In this document: in pieces, positions 1-6,496 of the stretch
Layout: each line of letters opens with the position of its first letter
How positions within the stretch are numbered: position 1 is the stretch's first letter
Source: JBAYHA01 sp964605975
GTDB taxonomy: Bacteria > Patescibacteriota > Patescibacteriia > UBA11705 > JABHMO01
Assembly: GCA_964605975.1 (NCBI GenBank)
Contig: CAZSER010000028.1
Coordinates: forward strand, 1-9,694
Length of the DNA: 9,694 bases
Reading direction: 5' to 3'
Notes under the pieces: model-generated
Databases searched by the model: none
What the model was told of the DNA's origin: nothing
What the model saw: only the letters and a program-made list of their open reading frames with translations
Translations under genes and position numbers: made by a program

Positions 1-203
1 ATGACAAATTGGGTTGTTCAATTGTTTTTTTGTTCACTTTTTTTGCTTTACTTTCTTTTTGGTCATCTCGACCTTCCCCTCTTTTTGTCATCTCGACTAA
101 ACGAAGTGCATGGAGAGATCTCATGATTGTATTTTACAGTTTTCCCAATTTGAGATTTCTCCACTACGGTCAAAATGACAAATTGGGTTGTTCAATTGTT
201 TTT
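1..203. repeat. 29-bp direct repeat flanking a REP-like element
   Basis: Positions 1-29 and 175-203 are identical and begin ATGACAAATTGGGTTGTTCA; the offset between copies is 174 bp. Both copies start with ATGACAAA, which at 175-182 is also the outer end of the inverted-repeat element listed separately. The first copy at the window edge is therefore probably the tail of another element lying to the left, making this a partial tandem array. The second copy ends 3 bp before the lepA stop codon, so the array abuts the lepA 3' end. A short extra partial arm also exists: GTCATCTCGAC occurs at 62-72 and again at 87-97. No transposase or other gene is visible here. Confidence 0.85.
84..183. repeat. 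REP-like imperfect inverted repeat
   Basis: The left arm (84-122) and right arm (152-183) are imperfect inverted complements. The outer 8 bp pair perfectly (TTTGTCAT at 84-91 with ATGACAAA at 175-182). The inner 10 bp pair with one mismatch (GAGAGATCTC at 113-122 with GAGATTTCTC at 152-161). The middle contains GACTAAACGAAGTG opposite CACTACGGTC. The central spacer is about 29 bp. The core (GTCATCTCGAC..GAAGTG..GGAGAGATCTC) resembles a type of intergenic palindrome scattered through many bacterial genomes. An RNA copy from either strand would form a long hairpin. It lies directly downstream of lepA, so it could shield the lepA mRNA 3' end or stop transcription, although no U-tract follows it on the minus strand. 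Confidence 0.75.
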
Positions 204-206
204 CGT

Positions 207-2033
207 CTACCTCTTCATCACCGACAAAAAAGCCTCCGGCGGAATATTAACTTTCCCCTTTCCAAAAGCCATCATTTTCTTTTTACCTTTTTTCTGTTTT
301 TCCAAAAGCTTCTGTCTACGAGTCCAATCACCACCATAAAGTTTCGCCGTCACATCTTTACGCAAAGCAGAAATTCTTTCGGAAGCAATTACTTTTCCAC
401 CAATAGCGGCCTGAATTTTGACTACAAACTGATGTTTAGGAATTGTTTCTCTTAAATTTTCAACAATTTTTTTGCCCGTATTATAAGCAGAATCACGGTA
501 AACAATAGTCGAAAAAGCCTCCACCGCTTCCTCAGCTAATAAAATATCCATTTTTTGTAAATCCGCTTTTTGATAAGAATGAAATTCGTAATTCATTGAA
601 CCATACCCGGAAGTGACTGTTTTTAATTTATCATAAAAATCAACAATCAACATCGCCAACGGAATCCGATAATGCAAAATAACTCTACTTAAATCAATAT
701 ATTCCGTATTTAAATATTCACCTCTACTTTCTTGAACTAAAGCCATAACATTACCTAAATAATCCTTGGGAACAACAATATCAACCGACATAAGCGGTTC
801 TTGCATATGATCAATTTGCGACGGATCAGGAAATTCATTAGGGTTTTTTATTAGATATTCAGAATCATTCAAAATTTGTTCCTTTTTGACATTGCTTGGC
901 ATTTTTACTCCGGCTTTGACCACCATTTTATACGCTACACTAGGAACAGTCACGACTAAATCCAAATCAAATTCCCGACGCAATCTTTCTTGAAAAATTT
1001 CCAAATGCAACATTCCCAAAAAACCACAACGAAAACCGAATCCCAAAACTGGAGAATTTTCCGGTTCATAAATTAAAGCAGAGTCATTTAACTTTAATTT
1101 TCCAATAGCTTGACGAAGTTCCTCATATTCATTTCCCTCAGCACAAAAAACACCCGCATAAACCATCGGTTTAACCTGCTTATACCCGGCTAAAGCTTCA
1201 ATCTTTTCTTTATCCTTTTTCAAAGATATGGTATCACCAACACGACAATCTTCAATCTGTTTTAATCCTGTGACGATATAACCAATTTCTCCCGCTTTTA
1301 AACTTTCTGCTGAAACCAAATTTGGTCGCAAAACACCACACTCCAAAACTTCACCCAACGCTTGCGTCCCAAACATAACAATTTCGTCATTTTTATGTAA
1401 TTGACCATCAACAATTCTAACATAAGCCACCACGCCACGATATTCATCGTAAAAAGAATCAAAAATCAAAGCGCGCAAAGGTTTATCAATGTCCTGTTGA
1501 GGAGAAGGAACTTTTTCAATAACTCGATCCAAAATCTCGGCAATTCCCAAACCGGTTTTGCCAGAAGCATGCAAAATTTCTTCTTCTTTGCATCCCAATA
1601 AATTAACAATTTCTTGTGTCACTTTTGGAACATTCGCCGCAGGTAAATCAATTTTATTAATCACCGGAATTATTTCTAAATTTTGCTCAATCGCCAAATA
1701 TAAATTAACCAAAGTTTGCGCTTGAACTCCTTGCGCGGCATCAACCAATAGAATAGCTCCTTCAACAGCAGCGAGAGATCGAGAAACTTCATAATTAAAA
1801 TCCACATGACCCGGAGTATCAATCAAATTCAAAATATAACCTTTGTATTCCATTTTGGCCGGTTGCAATTTGATAGTAATACCGCGCTCTCTCTCTAATT
1901 CCATTTGATCAAGTAGCTGATCCTTCATTTTTCTCTTGTCCACGGTATTAGTCAATTCCAAAAAACGGTCAGCCAAAGTGGACTTGCCATGATCAATGTG
2001 AGCAATAATACAAAAATTTCTAATTTTATTCAT
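207..2033 (-). CDS. lepA: Elongation factor 4 (LepA), ribosome-associated GTPase
   Basis: EF4/LepA is a cytosolic translational GTPase that acts on the ribosome and is linked to back-translocation or initiation fidelity. The product is 608 aa, normal for the family. The GTPase domain is complete: P-loop AHIDHGKST (residues 11-19), switch I region RERGITIK, G3 DTPGH, G4 NKID, and a G5-like ASGKTG. The LepA-specific C-terminal domain ends GKGKVNIPPEAFLSVMKR, close to the usual family ending. I chose the ATG at 2031-2033 (MNKIRNFCIIAHIDHG) because family members begin just before this motif; an in-frame upstream ATG at 2066 would add 11 residues lacking family similarity and would overlap the likely promoter. 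There is no Shine-Dalgarno, and the leader may be very short. It appears to be transcribed alone, since a terminator separates it from murJ upstream. Identity is very secure. Confidence 0.98.
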   Translation of the reverse strand: MNKIRNFCIIAHIDHGKSTLADRFLELTNTVDKRKMKDQLLDQMELERERGITIKLQPAKMEYKGYILNLIDTPGHVDFNYEVSRSLAAVEGAILLVDAAQGVQAQTLVNLYLAIEQNLEIIPVINKIDLPAANVPKVTQEIVNLLGCKEEEILHASGKTGLGIAEILDRVIEKVPSPQQDIDKPLRALIFDSFYDEYRGVVAYVRIVDGQLHKNDEIVMFGTQALGEVLECGVLRPNLVSAESLKAGEIGYIVTGLKQIEDCRVGDTISLKKDKEKIEALAGYKQVKPMVYAGVFCAEGNEYEELRQAIGKLKLNDSALIYEPENSPVLGFGFRCGFLGMLHLEIFQERLRREFDLDLVVTVPSVAYKMVVKAGVKMPSNVKKEQILNDSEYLIKNPNEFPDPSQIDHMQEPLMSVDIVVPKDYLGNVMALVQESRGEYLNTEYIDLSRVILHYRIPLAMLIVDFYDKLKTVTSGYGSMNYEFHSYQKADLQKMDILLAEEAVEAFSTIVYRDSAYNTGKKIVENLRETIPKHQFVVKIQAAIGGKVIASERISALRKDVTAKLYGGDWTRRQKLLEKQKKGKKKMMAFGKGKVNIPPEAFLSVMKR

Positions 2034-2047
2034 ATATTTATTGCCAA

Positions 2048-2053
2048 TATAAT
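2048..2053 (+). promoter_or_regulatory. Perfect plus-strand -10 box (TATAAT)
   Basis: TATAAT occurs on the plus strand at 2048-2053, overlapping the minus-strand -10 candidate of lepA. The hexamer 17 nt upstream (2025-2030, TTTATT) is a poor -35 and lies within the first codons of lepA. If used, it would start a rightward transcript near 2060 that carries the small ORF at 2108-2170 and ends at the hairpin at 2182-2213. Confidence 0.25.
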
Positions 2054-2076
2054 AGCAAATTTTCAATAAAAAGCAA
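2049..2076 (-). promoter_or_regulatory. Candidate sigma70 promoter of lepA
   Basis: Read on the minus strand, TTGCTT (complement of 2071-2076) is followed after 16 nt by TATTAT (complement of 2049-2054). The start codon lies only 15 nt beyond the -10 box, so the predicted transcript would have a leader of roughly 8 nt and no ribosome binding site. The region is very AT-rich, so chance matches are easy; the position directly before a gene that follows a terminator is the main support. Confidence 0.4.
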
Positions 2077-2107
2077 GTTTAAACCTCTTTTTTTTGAGGA
2101 GGTAGTT

Positions 2108-2170
2108 TTGATCTTTTTGTCGCTAAATATAGTCCTTTTAATTTTACTACAAAAACTCGATATTTGTTGA
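2108..2170 (+). CDS. Speculative 20-aa hydrophobic small ORF
   Basis: A TTG codon at 2108-2110 sits 5 nt after GGAGG (within GAGGAGGT at 2096-2103), one of only two strong Shine-Dalgarno sequences in the window. It opens a 20-codon frame ending in TGA at 2168-2170. The peptide begins MIFLSLNIVLLILL and ends QKLDIC, which would form one short membrane-seeking helix. A perfect TATAAT lies about 55 nt upstream and a hairpin with a T-tract lies 12 nt downstream. The Shine-Dalgarno GAGG (2096-2099) can pair with CCTC (2084-2087) across a loop of eight T. Small hydrophobic peptides of this type occur as type I-like toxins and as leader peptides, but I recognise no family. Chance is a real possibility: the region is AT-rich, the start is TTG, and no other gene here ends in TGA. 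Confidence 0.2.
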   Translation: MIFLSLNIVLLILLQKLDIC

Positions 2171-2181
2171 TGCTTTACAAT

Positions 2182-2213
2182 AAAAAAAGAGATTTAATTT
2201 AAAATCTTTTTTT
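2182..2213 (-). terminator. AT-rich hairpin terminator after murJ
   Basis: An A-tract (2182-2188), a stem GAGATTT / AAATC with a one- or two-base bulge, and a T-tract (2207-2213) form an A-stem-T structure that could end transcription on either strand. On the minus strand it lies 23 bp beyond the murJ stop codon and would end the murJ transcript before lepA. The stem is weak because nearly all pairs are A-T. Confidence 0.5.
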
Positions 2214-2236
2214 GTTTGAAACTATATTTTTTAAAA

Positions 2237-3823
2237 CTATAAAATAACTTCATCGAAAATTTTAGATTTTTTCCAAAATTTTAATTTTATTTTTTGCCAA
2301 AAATTTTGGAATTCAACAATTCCCAACCATTTTCCCAAAAACAAATAAATTATTAAAGAAGTAAACCCGGCAAAGATATCAAATAAAACTTTACCCGACA
2401 AACTAACAACTCCAAACCGGTGCAAAAAATGTCGAACTACAAAAGCAACTACCGCCAAAGCTCCAACGGACAAAAATATTTTGATTGAATAGACAAAAGA
2501 AAACTTCGCTGAATCTTTTTGCCAAAATGTAAGCAAAATAAAGTTTACAAAAGAGCTGACACCAAAAGAAGCGATCAACCCATTCAAACCGAAATATTGA
2601 ATCCCCCAAAAAGCCAAACCAACATTTACCAACAAAGAAATAAACGCGCCCCAAAAAGGTCGCCAACTGTCGCCGGAAGCGTAAAAAGATCTGGCCAAAA
2701 GCGGTAATAACGATTGAAAAGGCAAACTTAAACAAAAAATTCGCAACGCCGTCAAGGTTTGAGAAGCGGAAGAAAAGTTTCCACCACTCAATGTTAGAGA
2801 AATCAACTCGGCGCCAAAAATATAAAACCAAACAGTAAAGGGTAAAACATAAAAAATTATTTGCCGATAAGTTTTTTGTTTTATTTGTCGAAAATTTTCC
2901 TGTTTTTTTTCATTATACGCTTTTGCAAGTGACGGAAAAGCGGCCACCGCAAAAGAAACGCCAAACAAACCGAGCGGTAAACTTTGTAAATTGTTGGCAA
3001 AATTAAAAACGGCCAAACTACCAATCGGCAATAGCGAAGCAAAAAAAGTAATTACCAACAAATTTAACTGACCTGATGCCAAACCTAGAATTCGTGGACC
3101 GGTCATCTTTAAAATTTTCAGAAAATTCTTTTCTCGTCGATCAAAAATAAGTGAATATTTAAAACCAAGAGAAAAAACAGCCGGGATTTGAATAAGCAAA
3201 TGCAAAAATGCGCCAAACACCACACCAAGAGCCAAACCTTTTAAACCAAAAATCGGCACTAATAAAAGCGCGCCGATAATAATTCCCAAATTGTACATAA
3301 TCGGCGCCAAAGAAAATATCAAGAATCTTTTGGTCGCTTGGAGAACACTACTCAAAACCGCACTAAAACCAAGAAATATCGGACTGATCATCATTATTCT
3401 AGTAAACATTACGGTTAATTTTATTTTTTCCGCATCAAAACCGGGAGTAATTATCTTTACCATCGGCTCAGCAAAAATTTCAAAAATTATCGCCAAAACA
3501 ATCAAACTTAAACCAAGAATATTTAAAACATTGCTGACCAATTTCCAAGCTTCCTTGTTTTTGTTGTCCCCATTTTCAAAAACAGATAAAAAAACTGGAA
3601 TAAATCCGGCTGACAAAACTCCGAGAATCAATAAATTATAAATCAAATCGGGAAGACGAAAAGCGGCATAATAAATATCCAACTCATTACCAGCACCAAA
3701 CTGCACCGCCAAAATTTTATCTCGAACAATTCCCAAAAGCCTACTGAGCAAACTAAAAAAAGCGATTACCATCGCCGAAAAAGCTAGACTTTCGAACTTT
3801 TTATTTAAGATTTTTTTTAACAT
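2237..3823 (-). CDS. murJ: Lipid II flippase MurJ (MviN family)
   Basis: MurJ moves the peptidoglycan precursor lipid II from the inner to the outer face of the cytoplasmic membrane; it belongs to the MOP exporter superfamily. The product is 528 aa and consists of a long series of hydrophobic segments separated by short basic loops, fitting the family's 14-helix plan. The N-terminal signature is clear: FFSLLSRLLGIVRDKILA, then GAGNELDIYYAAFRLPDL. R28, R34 and D49 align with the functionally important R18, R24 and D39 of E. coli MurJ. I chose the ATG at 3821-3823; a TTG two codons earlier (3829) is possible. No Shine-Dalgarno is visible. The gene follows ackA by only 44 bp with no convincing terminator between them, so it may be read from the pduL promoter. 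The C-terminus is rich in Lys and Phe. A murein pathway is therefore likely in this organism. Confidence 0.95.
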   Translation of the reverse strand: MLKKILNKKFESLAFSAMVIAFFSLLSRLLGIVRDKILAVQFGAGNELDIYYAAFRLPDLIYNLLILGVLSAGFIPVFLSVFENGDNKNKEAWKLVSNVLNILGLSLIVLAIIFEIFAEPMVKIITPGFDAEKIKLTVMFTRIMMISPIFLGFSAVLSSVLQATKRFLIFSLAPIMYNLGIIIGALLLVPIFGLKGLALGVVFGAFLHLLIQIPAVFSLGFKYSLIFDRREKNFLKILKMTGPRILGLASGQLNLLVITFFASLLPIGSLAVFNFANNLQSLPLGLFGVSFAVAAFPSLAKAYNEKKQENFRQIKQKTYRQIIFYVLPFTVWFYIFGAELISLTLSGGNFSSASQTLTALRIFCLSLPFQSLLPLLARSFYASGDSWRPFWGAFISLLVNVGLAFWGIQYFGLNGLIASFGVSSFVNFILLTFWQKDSAKFSFVYSIKIFLSVGALAVVAFVVRHFLHRFGVVSLSGKVLFDIFAGFTSLIIYLFLGKWLGIVEFQNFWQKIKLKFWKKSKIFDEVIL

Positions 3824-3867
3824 AACCAAAAAAGATTATCCAAAAACAAGCTCTCTCTCGCAAAAAA

Positions 3868-4992
3868 TTAAATTGATTTCGCAATCACCAACTCCTCATT
3901 CGCAGGAACAACCAAAATTTTTGTTTTAAAAGGCAAATCGTTGATAATCAACCGTCTGATATCAGGATTTCTCTCCCCAACTCCGGCAGAAAAAACAATT
4001 GCATCCACCTTACCATTCAAAACAGCAAAATAAGCGCCTAAATATTTTTTAATTTGGTAAAGATACATTTCTAACGCCAACTTTGCCATTTTTTTAGTCT
4101 TGATGTTTTTGGACTTTTTGTAAGAATAACCTGGAATTTTATATCCATTTAAAATTAAAATATCCCGCAAATCGGCTAATTCACAAACCCCCTTCAATCC
4201 CGAATAATTATTTAGTAGTTTTTCAATTTCTGTCATGGTATAACCTTTACGAAAAAGATAAAAAATTATTGCCGGATCAAAATCTCCCGGTCTGGTTGTC
4301 ATAACTAAGCCAGAAAGAGGAGTAAACCCCATAGAACTATCCACCGAAACACCTTTTTGAATAGCACAAATACTGGCCCCTGACCCTAAATGACAAGTCA
4401 ATAAATTAGGATTTTTTTTCTTCAATAACTTCTCAGCCTGTTCTTTCATAAAAAAATGCGATAACCCATGAAATCCATAACGACGAATACCAAAATCAAG
4501 ATAAGTTTCAGTCGGTAAAGCATAACGAAAAGCTTTTTCTGGAATAGTCGAATGAAAAGAAGTATCAAAAACAGCATAATTTTTAGCTTTTGGAAAAAAA
4601 TCCAAACAAAGACTAATTCCCAATAAATTTTTGGGGTTATGCAACGGAGCCAACTCGTTAAATTTTTCTAACTCCTTCAATTTCCGAGAACTAACTAATA
4701 ACGGTTTAATAAATTTCTCTCCACCATGAACAACACGATGCCCGATTTTGCTAAAAGATTCTTTGACAAATCCTTTCTCGGATAAAAAATTGAAAATCAA
4801 TTTTAAAGCTTCTTCATGATTACGAACATCCTGGCGTAAATTTTTATTTTGCCAAGAAGAATTTAGAAAAGATCCAGCCATCCCAATTCTTTCCACAATT
4901 CCCATTCCTAGCTCTTGTAAATCATGAGAAAAAACTTTGAACTTAACCGTTGCCGAACCACAGTTAAGCACCAAAATATTTTTATTTTTCAT
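3868..4992 (-). CDS. ackA: Acetate kinase
   Basis: AckA catalyses acetyl phosphate + ADP = acetate + ATP, giving substrate-level ATP. The product is 374 aa, slightly shorter than the roughly 400 typical. Family blocks appear in order: NCGSATVKF (10-18), GHRVVHGGEKF (84-94), LAPLHNPKNL (114-123), VFDTSFHSTIP (141-151), RRYGFHGLSHF (170-180), HLGSGAS (201-207), SMGFTPLSGL (220-229), TTRPGDFDP (232-240), VFSAGVGERNP (333-343) and NEELVIA (365-371). Residues matching known catalytic or binding sites of the Methanosarcina enzyme are present: N10, R86, D143, H175, R234 and a Glu at 366/367. Oddities are TTRPGD where GTR.GD is more usual, and a lysine-rich insertion around 281-302. AAGGA lies 12 nt before the ATG, a rather distant Shine-Dalgarno. 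The gene follows pduL by 98 bp on the same strand and uses that enzyme's product. Propionate or butyrate kinase activity cannot be excluded. Confidence 0.95.
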   Translation of the reverse strand: MKNKNILVLNCGSATVKFKVFSHDLQELGMGIVERIGMAGSFLNSSWQNKNLRQDVRNHEEALKLIFNFLSEKGFVKESFSKIGHRVVHGGEKFIKPLLVSSRKLKELEKFNELAPLHNPKNLLGISLCLDFFPKAKNYAVFDTSFHSTIPEKAFRYALPTETYLDFGIRRYGFHGLSHFFMKEQAEKLLKKKNPNLLTCHLGSGASICAIQKGVSVDSSMGFTPLSGLVMTTRPGDFDPAIIFYLFRKGYTMTEIEKLLNNYSGLKGVCELADLRDILILNGYKIPGYSYKKSKNIKTKKMAKLALEMYLYQIKKYLGAYFAVLNGKVDAIVFSAGVGERNPDIRRLIINDLPFKTKILVVPANEELVIAKSI

Positions 4993-5090
4993 AAAAAGAT
5001 TAAATCCTTAAAATTTTTATTTTTGCAATTTTTTAAGTAAAAAACAAGACAATAAAATGACCATTATTTTTTTTGTTAATACTCAAAAAC

Positions 5091-5660
5091 CTATTTTAAG
5101 ATAAATCCTTCTGTTTCACCATCAACTCCAGCAGCATTCGCTTCGTCAGTGTCCAAATGCAAAGACAAGTCAAAACCTTCACCAATCCGTACTTCCACTT
5201 CGCCAAAAATTAACGACCTCGGTCCATCAATTTTGACTTGAATATTCTGGCCATTAGTCAAATTAAGCTCCATCGCTTGTTCTGAATTAAGATGCAAATG
5301 TCGCTTGGCGACAATCAAACCTTCGGCCAATTCCAGTTCTCCTTTTGGGCCAACAATTTTTATGGCACCGGAACGGATAACTTTGCCAGAAAGACGCAAA
5401 GGAGCATTATTACCCAAGAAAAAACAGTCTGTTCGCGAAACTTCTACTTGCGAAAAAGAACGACAAGGACCCAAAACACGGACATTTTCAATTTTATTTT
5501 TTTGTCCTTCCAAAGTGACGATATCAGTCGAAGCAAACTCTCCTTCTTGTGATAAATCTTTTAATTTTTGTAGTTGATAACCTTCGCCAAAAAGAATTTC
5601 CAAATCCTGTAAGGTTAAATGAACATGCCTAGCAGAAACTTCAACGGGAATTTTGATCAT
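5091..5660 (-). CDS. pduL: PduL-type phosphate acyltransferase (phosphotransacetylase)
   Basis: PduL enzymes transfer an acyl group between coenzyme A and phosphate (acetyl- or propanoyl-CoA to the acyl phosphate). They are zinc proteins unrelated in fold to Pta. The product is 189 aa with both PduL repeats: SARHVHL (9-15), then GPCRSFSQVEVSRTD (64-78), then KRHLHL (119-124) and LHLDTDEANAAG (167-178). H12, H14, H121, H123 and H168 are the likely metal ligands. The protein begins directly at the first domain (MIKIPVEVSARH) with no N-terminal extension, whereas microcompartment PduLs carry a short encapsulation peptide, so this one is probably a free cytosolic enzyme. The next gene is acetate kinase, making acetyl-CoA to acetate plus ATP the natural role. 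A strong promoter lies upstream, with a leader of about 53 nt; no good Shine-Dalgarno precedes the ATG. Confidence 0.93.
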   Translation of the reverse strand: MIKIPVEVSARHVHLTLQDLEILFGEGYQLQKLKDLSQEGEFASTDIVTLEGQKNKIENVRVLGPCRSFSQVEVSRTDCFFLGNNAPLRLSGKVIRSGAIKIVGPKGELELAEGLIVAKRHLHLNSEQAMELNLTNGQNIQVKIDGPRSLIFGEVEVRIGEGFDLSLHLDTDEANAAGVDGETEGFILK

Positions 5661-5720
5661 AAGGATATTTTTATTTATAGGGATTTAAATAGTCATTACA
5701 AACAGTTTTAATTAATAGTA

Positions 5721-5749
5721 ATTATAGCATATTTAGGATTTTTATCCAA
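5721..5749 (-). promoter_or_regulatory. Strong sigma70 promoter for pduL-ackA(-murJ)
   Basis: On the minus strand, TTGGAT (complement of 5744-5749) is followed after exactly 17 nt by a perfect TATAAT (complement of 5721-5726). The -10 box is preceded by TGC, giving an extended -10. This is the best promoter match in the window. Transcription would start near 5714, about 53 nt before the pduL ATG. Confidence 0.7.
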
Positions 5750-5752
5750 AAC

Positions 5753-5781
5753 TTGCCAGGAAATAAAAAATATTATAAAAT
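5753..5781 (+). promoter_or_regulatory. Candidate promoter of the HD hydrolase gene
   Basis: TTGCCA at 5753-5758 is a good -35 box, and TAAAAT at 5776-5781 lies 17 nt further on. The stretch TATTATAAAATAAT offers several alternative -10 boxes. It is nearly back to back with the pduL promoter, leaving three bases between their -35 elements. Transcription from here would give a leader of about 70 nt that contains the CCTCC / GGAGG pair described separately. Confidence 0.4.
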
Positions 5782-5787
5782 AATAAA

Positions 5788-5855
5788 CCTCCAATATTTT
5801 ACGATCTTTGAAAATAAATTTAACTGAATATTTTTTAAATTCAATACCGGAGGGG
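5788..5855 (+). promoter_or_regulatory. Strong ribosome binding site with an upstream complementary CCTCC
   Basis: GGAGGGG at 5849-5855 is a near-ideal Shine-Dalgarno 5-7 nt before the ATG at 5861, in contrast to the poor sites of the other genes. About 60 nt upstream, CCTCC (5788-5792) is its exact complement, and flanking TATT (5795-5798) can pair with AATA (5843-5846) across a two-base internal loop. Pairing would close the ribosome binding site inside a long AT-rich hairpin. Whether this is a regulatory switch or coincidence cannot be told from one sequence. Confidence 0.4.
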
Positions 5856-5860
5856 AAAAA

Positions 5861-6496
5861 ATGAATGACCAAAAACTAAATCATAAGTTTTTTTTCAGTA
5901 AAGTAAAAGAAAAAATTAGTGATCAACGATTCAGAACATCGATTGAAATCGCCTATAGTTTAGCTAAAGAATTTCATCGGGGACAGTTCCGCGACGGAGG
6001 AGAAAGATATTTTGAGCATGTTCGAGCCGTTGCCTGGGTTATTTTAACTGAAACAACAATAATTGATCAACTTCGCTTAACCATATTGATAACTTCCGCC
6101 TTGCTTCACGACATGATGGAAGATACTTATATGAACAAAAAAGCTCATTTGAGCTTTATTTTTGATCAAATTTGTCCAGACATCGCCAAAATAATTCAAG
6201 AACTTACAAAACCACCAAAAGATCGCTATCAAAATCCTTGGAAAAGGTTACAAAGAAGTTCTAGAATTCCCACCAAACTGATCAAAGCGGCTGACCGTTT
6301 ACACAACCTCCGGACACTGGGAAGTTGTTCTCCCGAAAAAATAGCCCGCAAGGTAATAGAAACAGAAACAGTTATTATTCCCTGGTTAAAAAGCAATTCG
6401 CCAATTCATGATCGCGATAATCAAGATATTGTTCACTTAACAAACGAGATTGAAAAAGAAATCCAGTTGTTAAAACAAAAATATTCACTAATATAA
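5861..6496 (+). CDS. Stand-alone RelA/SpoT-type HD hydrolase, probable (p)ppGpp hydrolase
   Basis: The 211-aa product is a single HD domain of the RSH/Mesh1 type. The motif order matches the (p)ppGpp 3'-pyrophosphohydrolase half of SpoT: FHRGQFRDGGERYFEHV (38-54), ALLHDMMEDT (80-89) and KAADRLHNLRTL (142-153). R44, H53, H83, D84, E87, D88, D145 and N149 correspond to residues that bind manganese and substrate in Rel hydrolase domains. There is no synthetase, TGS or ACT domain, so this would be a small alarmone hydrolase that removes (p)ppGpp. The C-terminus (191-207) is a charged, possibly helical tail. It is the only recognised plus-strand gene and has its own strong ribosome binding site and terminator, so it is a single-gene unit divergent from pduL. 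Family assignment is firm; the substrate is inferred, since related HD proteins hydrolyse other nucleotides. Confidence 0.85.
   Translation: MNDQKLNHKFFFSKVKEKISDQRFRTSIEIAYSLAKEFHRGQFRDGGERYFEHVRAVAWVILTETTIIDQLRLTILITSALLHDMMEDTYMNKKAHLSFIFDQICPDIAKIIQELTKPPKDRYQNPWKRLQRSSRIPTKLIKAADRLHNLRTLGSCSPEKIARKVIETETVIIPWLKSNSPIHDRDNQDIVHLTNEIEKEIQLLKQKYSLI

Noticed and set aside
9..455. A 148-codon plus-strand open frame across the repeat region and the lepA 3' end
   Set aside because: It overlaps lepA antisense for over half its length, is biased toward Phe/Leu/Ser as AT-rich antisense frames are, and runs through the palindromic repeat.
2034..2066. An 11-residue N-terminal extension of lepA from an upstream ATG
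   Set aside because: The extension has no family similarity, and the ATG at 2033 fits the conserved LepA start; the extension also covers the likely -10 box.
2403..2831. A 142-codon minus-strand open frame inside murJ in another frame
   Set aside because: It lies entirely within the well-supported MurJ reading frame, and its Phe/Trp/Arg-rich composition is typical of a shadow frame.
3824..3829. TTG start for murJ two codons upstream
   Set aside because: No ribosome binding site favours it, and the ATG at 3823 is the simpler choice; the difference is only two residues.
4993..5090. A possible weak hairpin or second promoter between pduL and ackA
   Set aside because: The only pairing (around AATGGTCATT) is short and all-AT at its ends, and no -35/-10 pair is convincing, so the two genes are treated as one operon.
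5292..5577. Two overlapping plus-strand open frames of 86-90 codons opposite pduL
   Set aside because: They are antisense to a gene with clear PduL motifs and show no recognisable domain or ribosome binding site.
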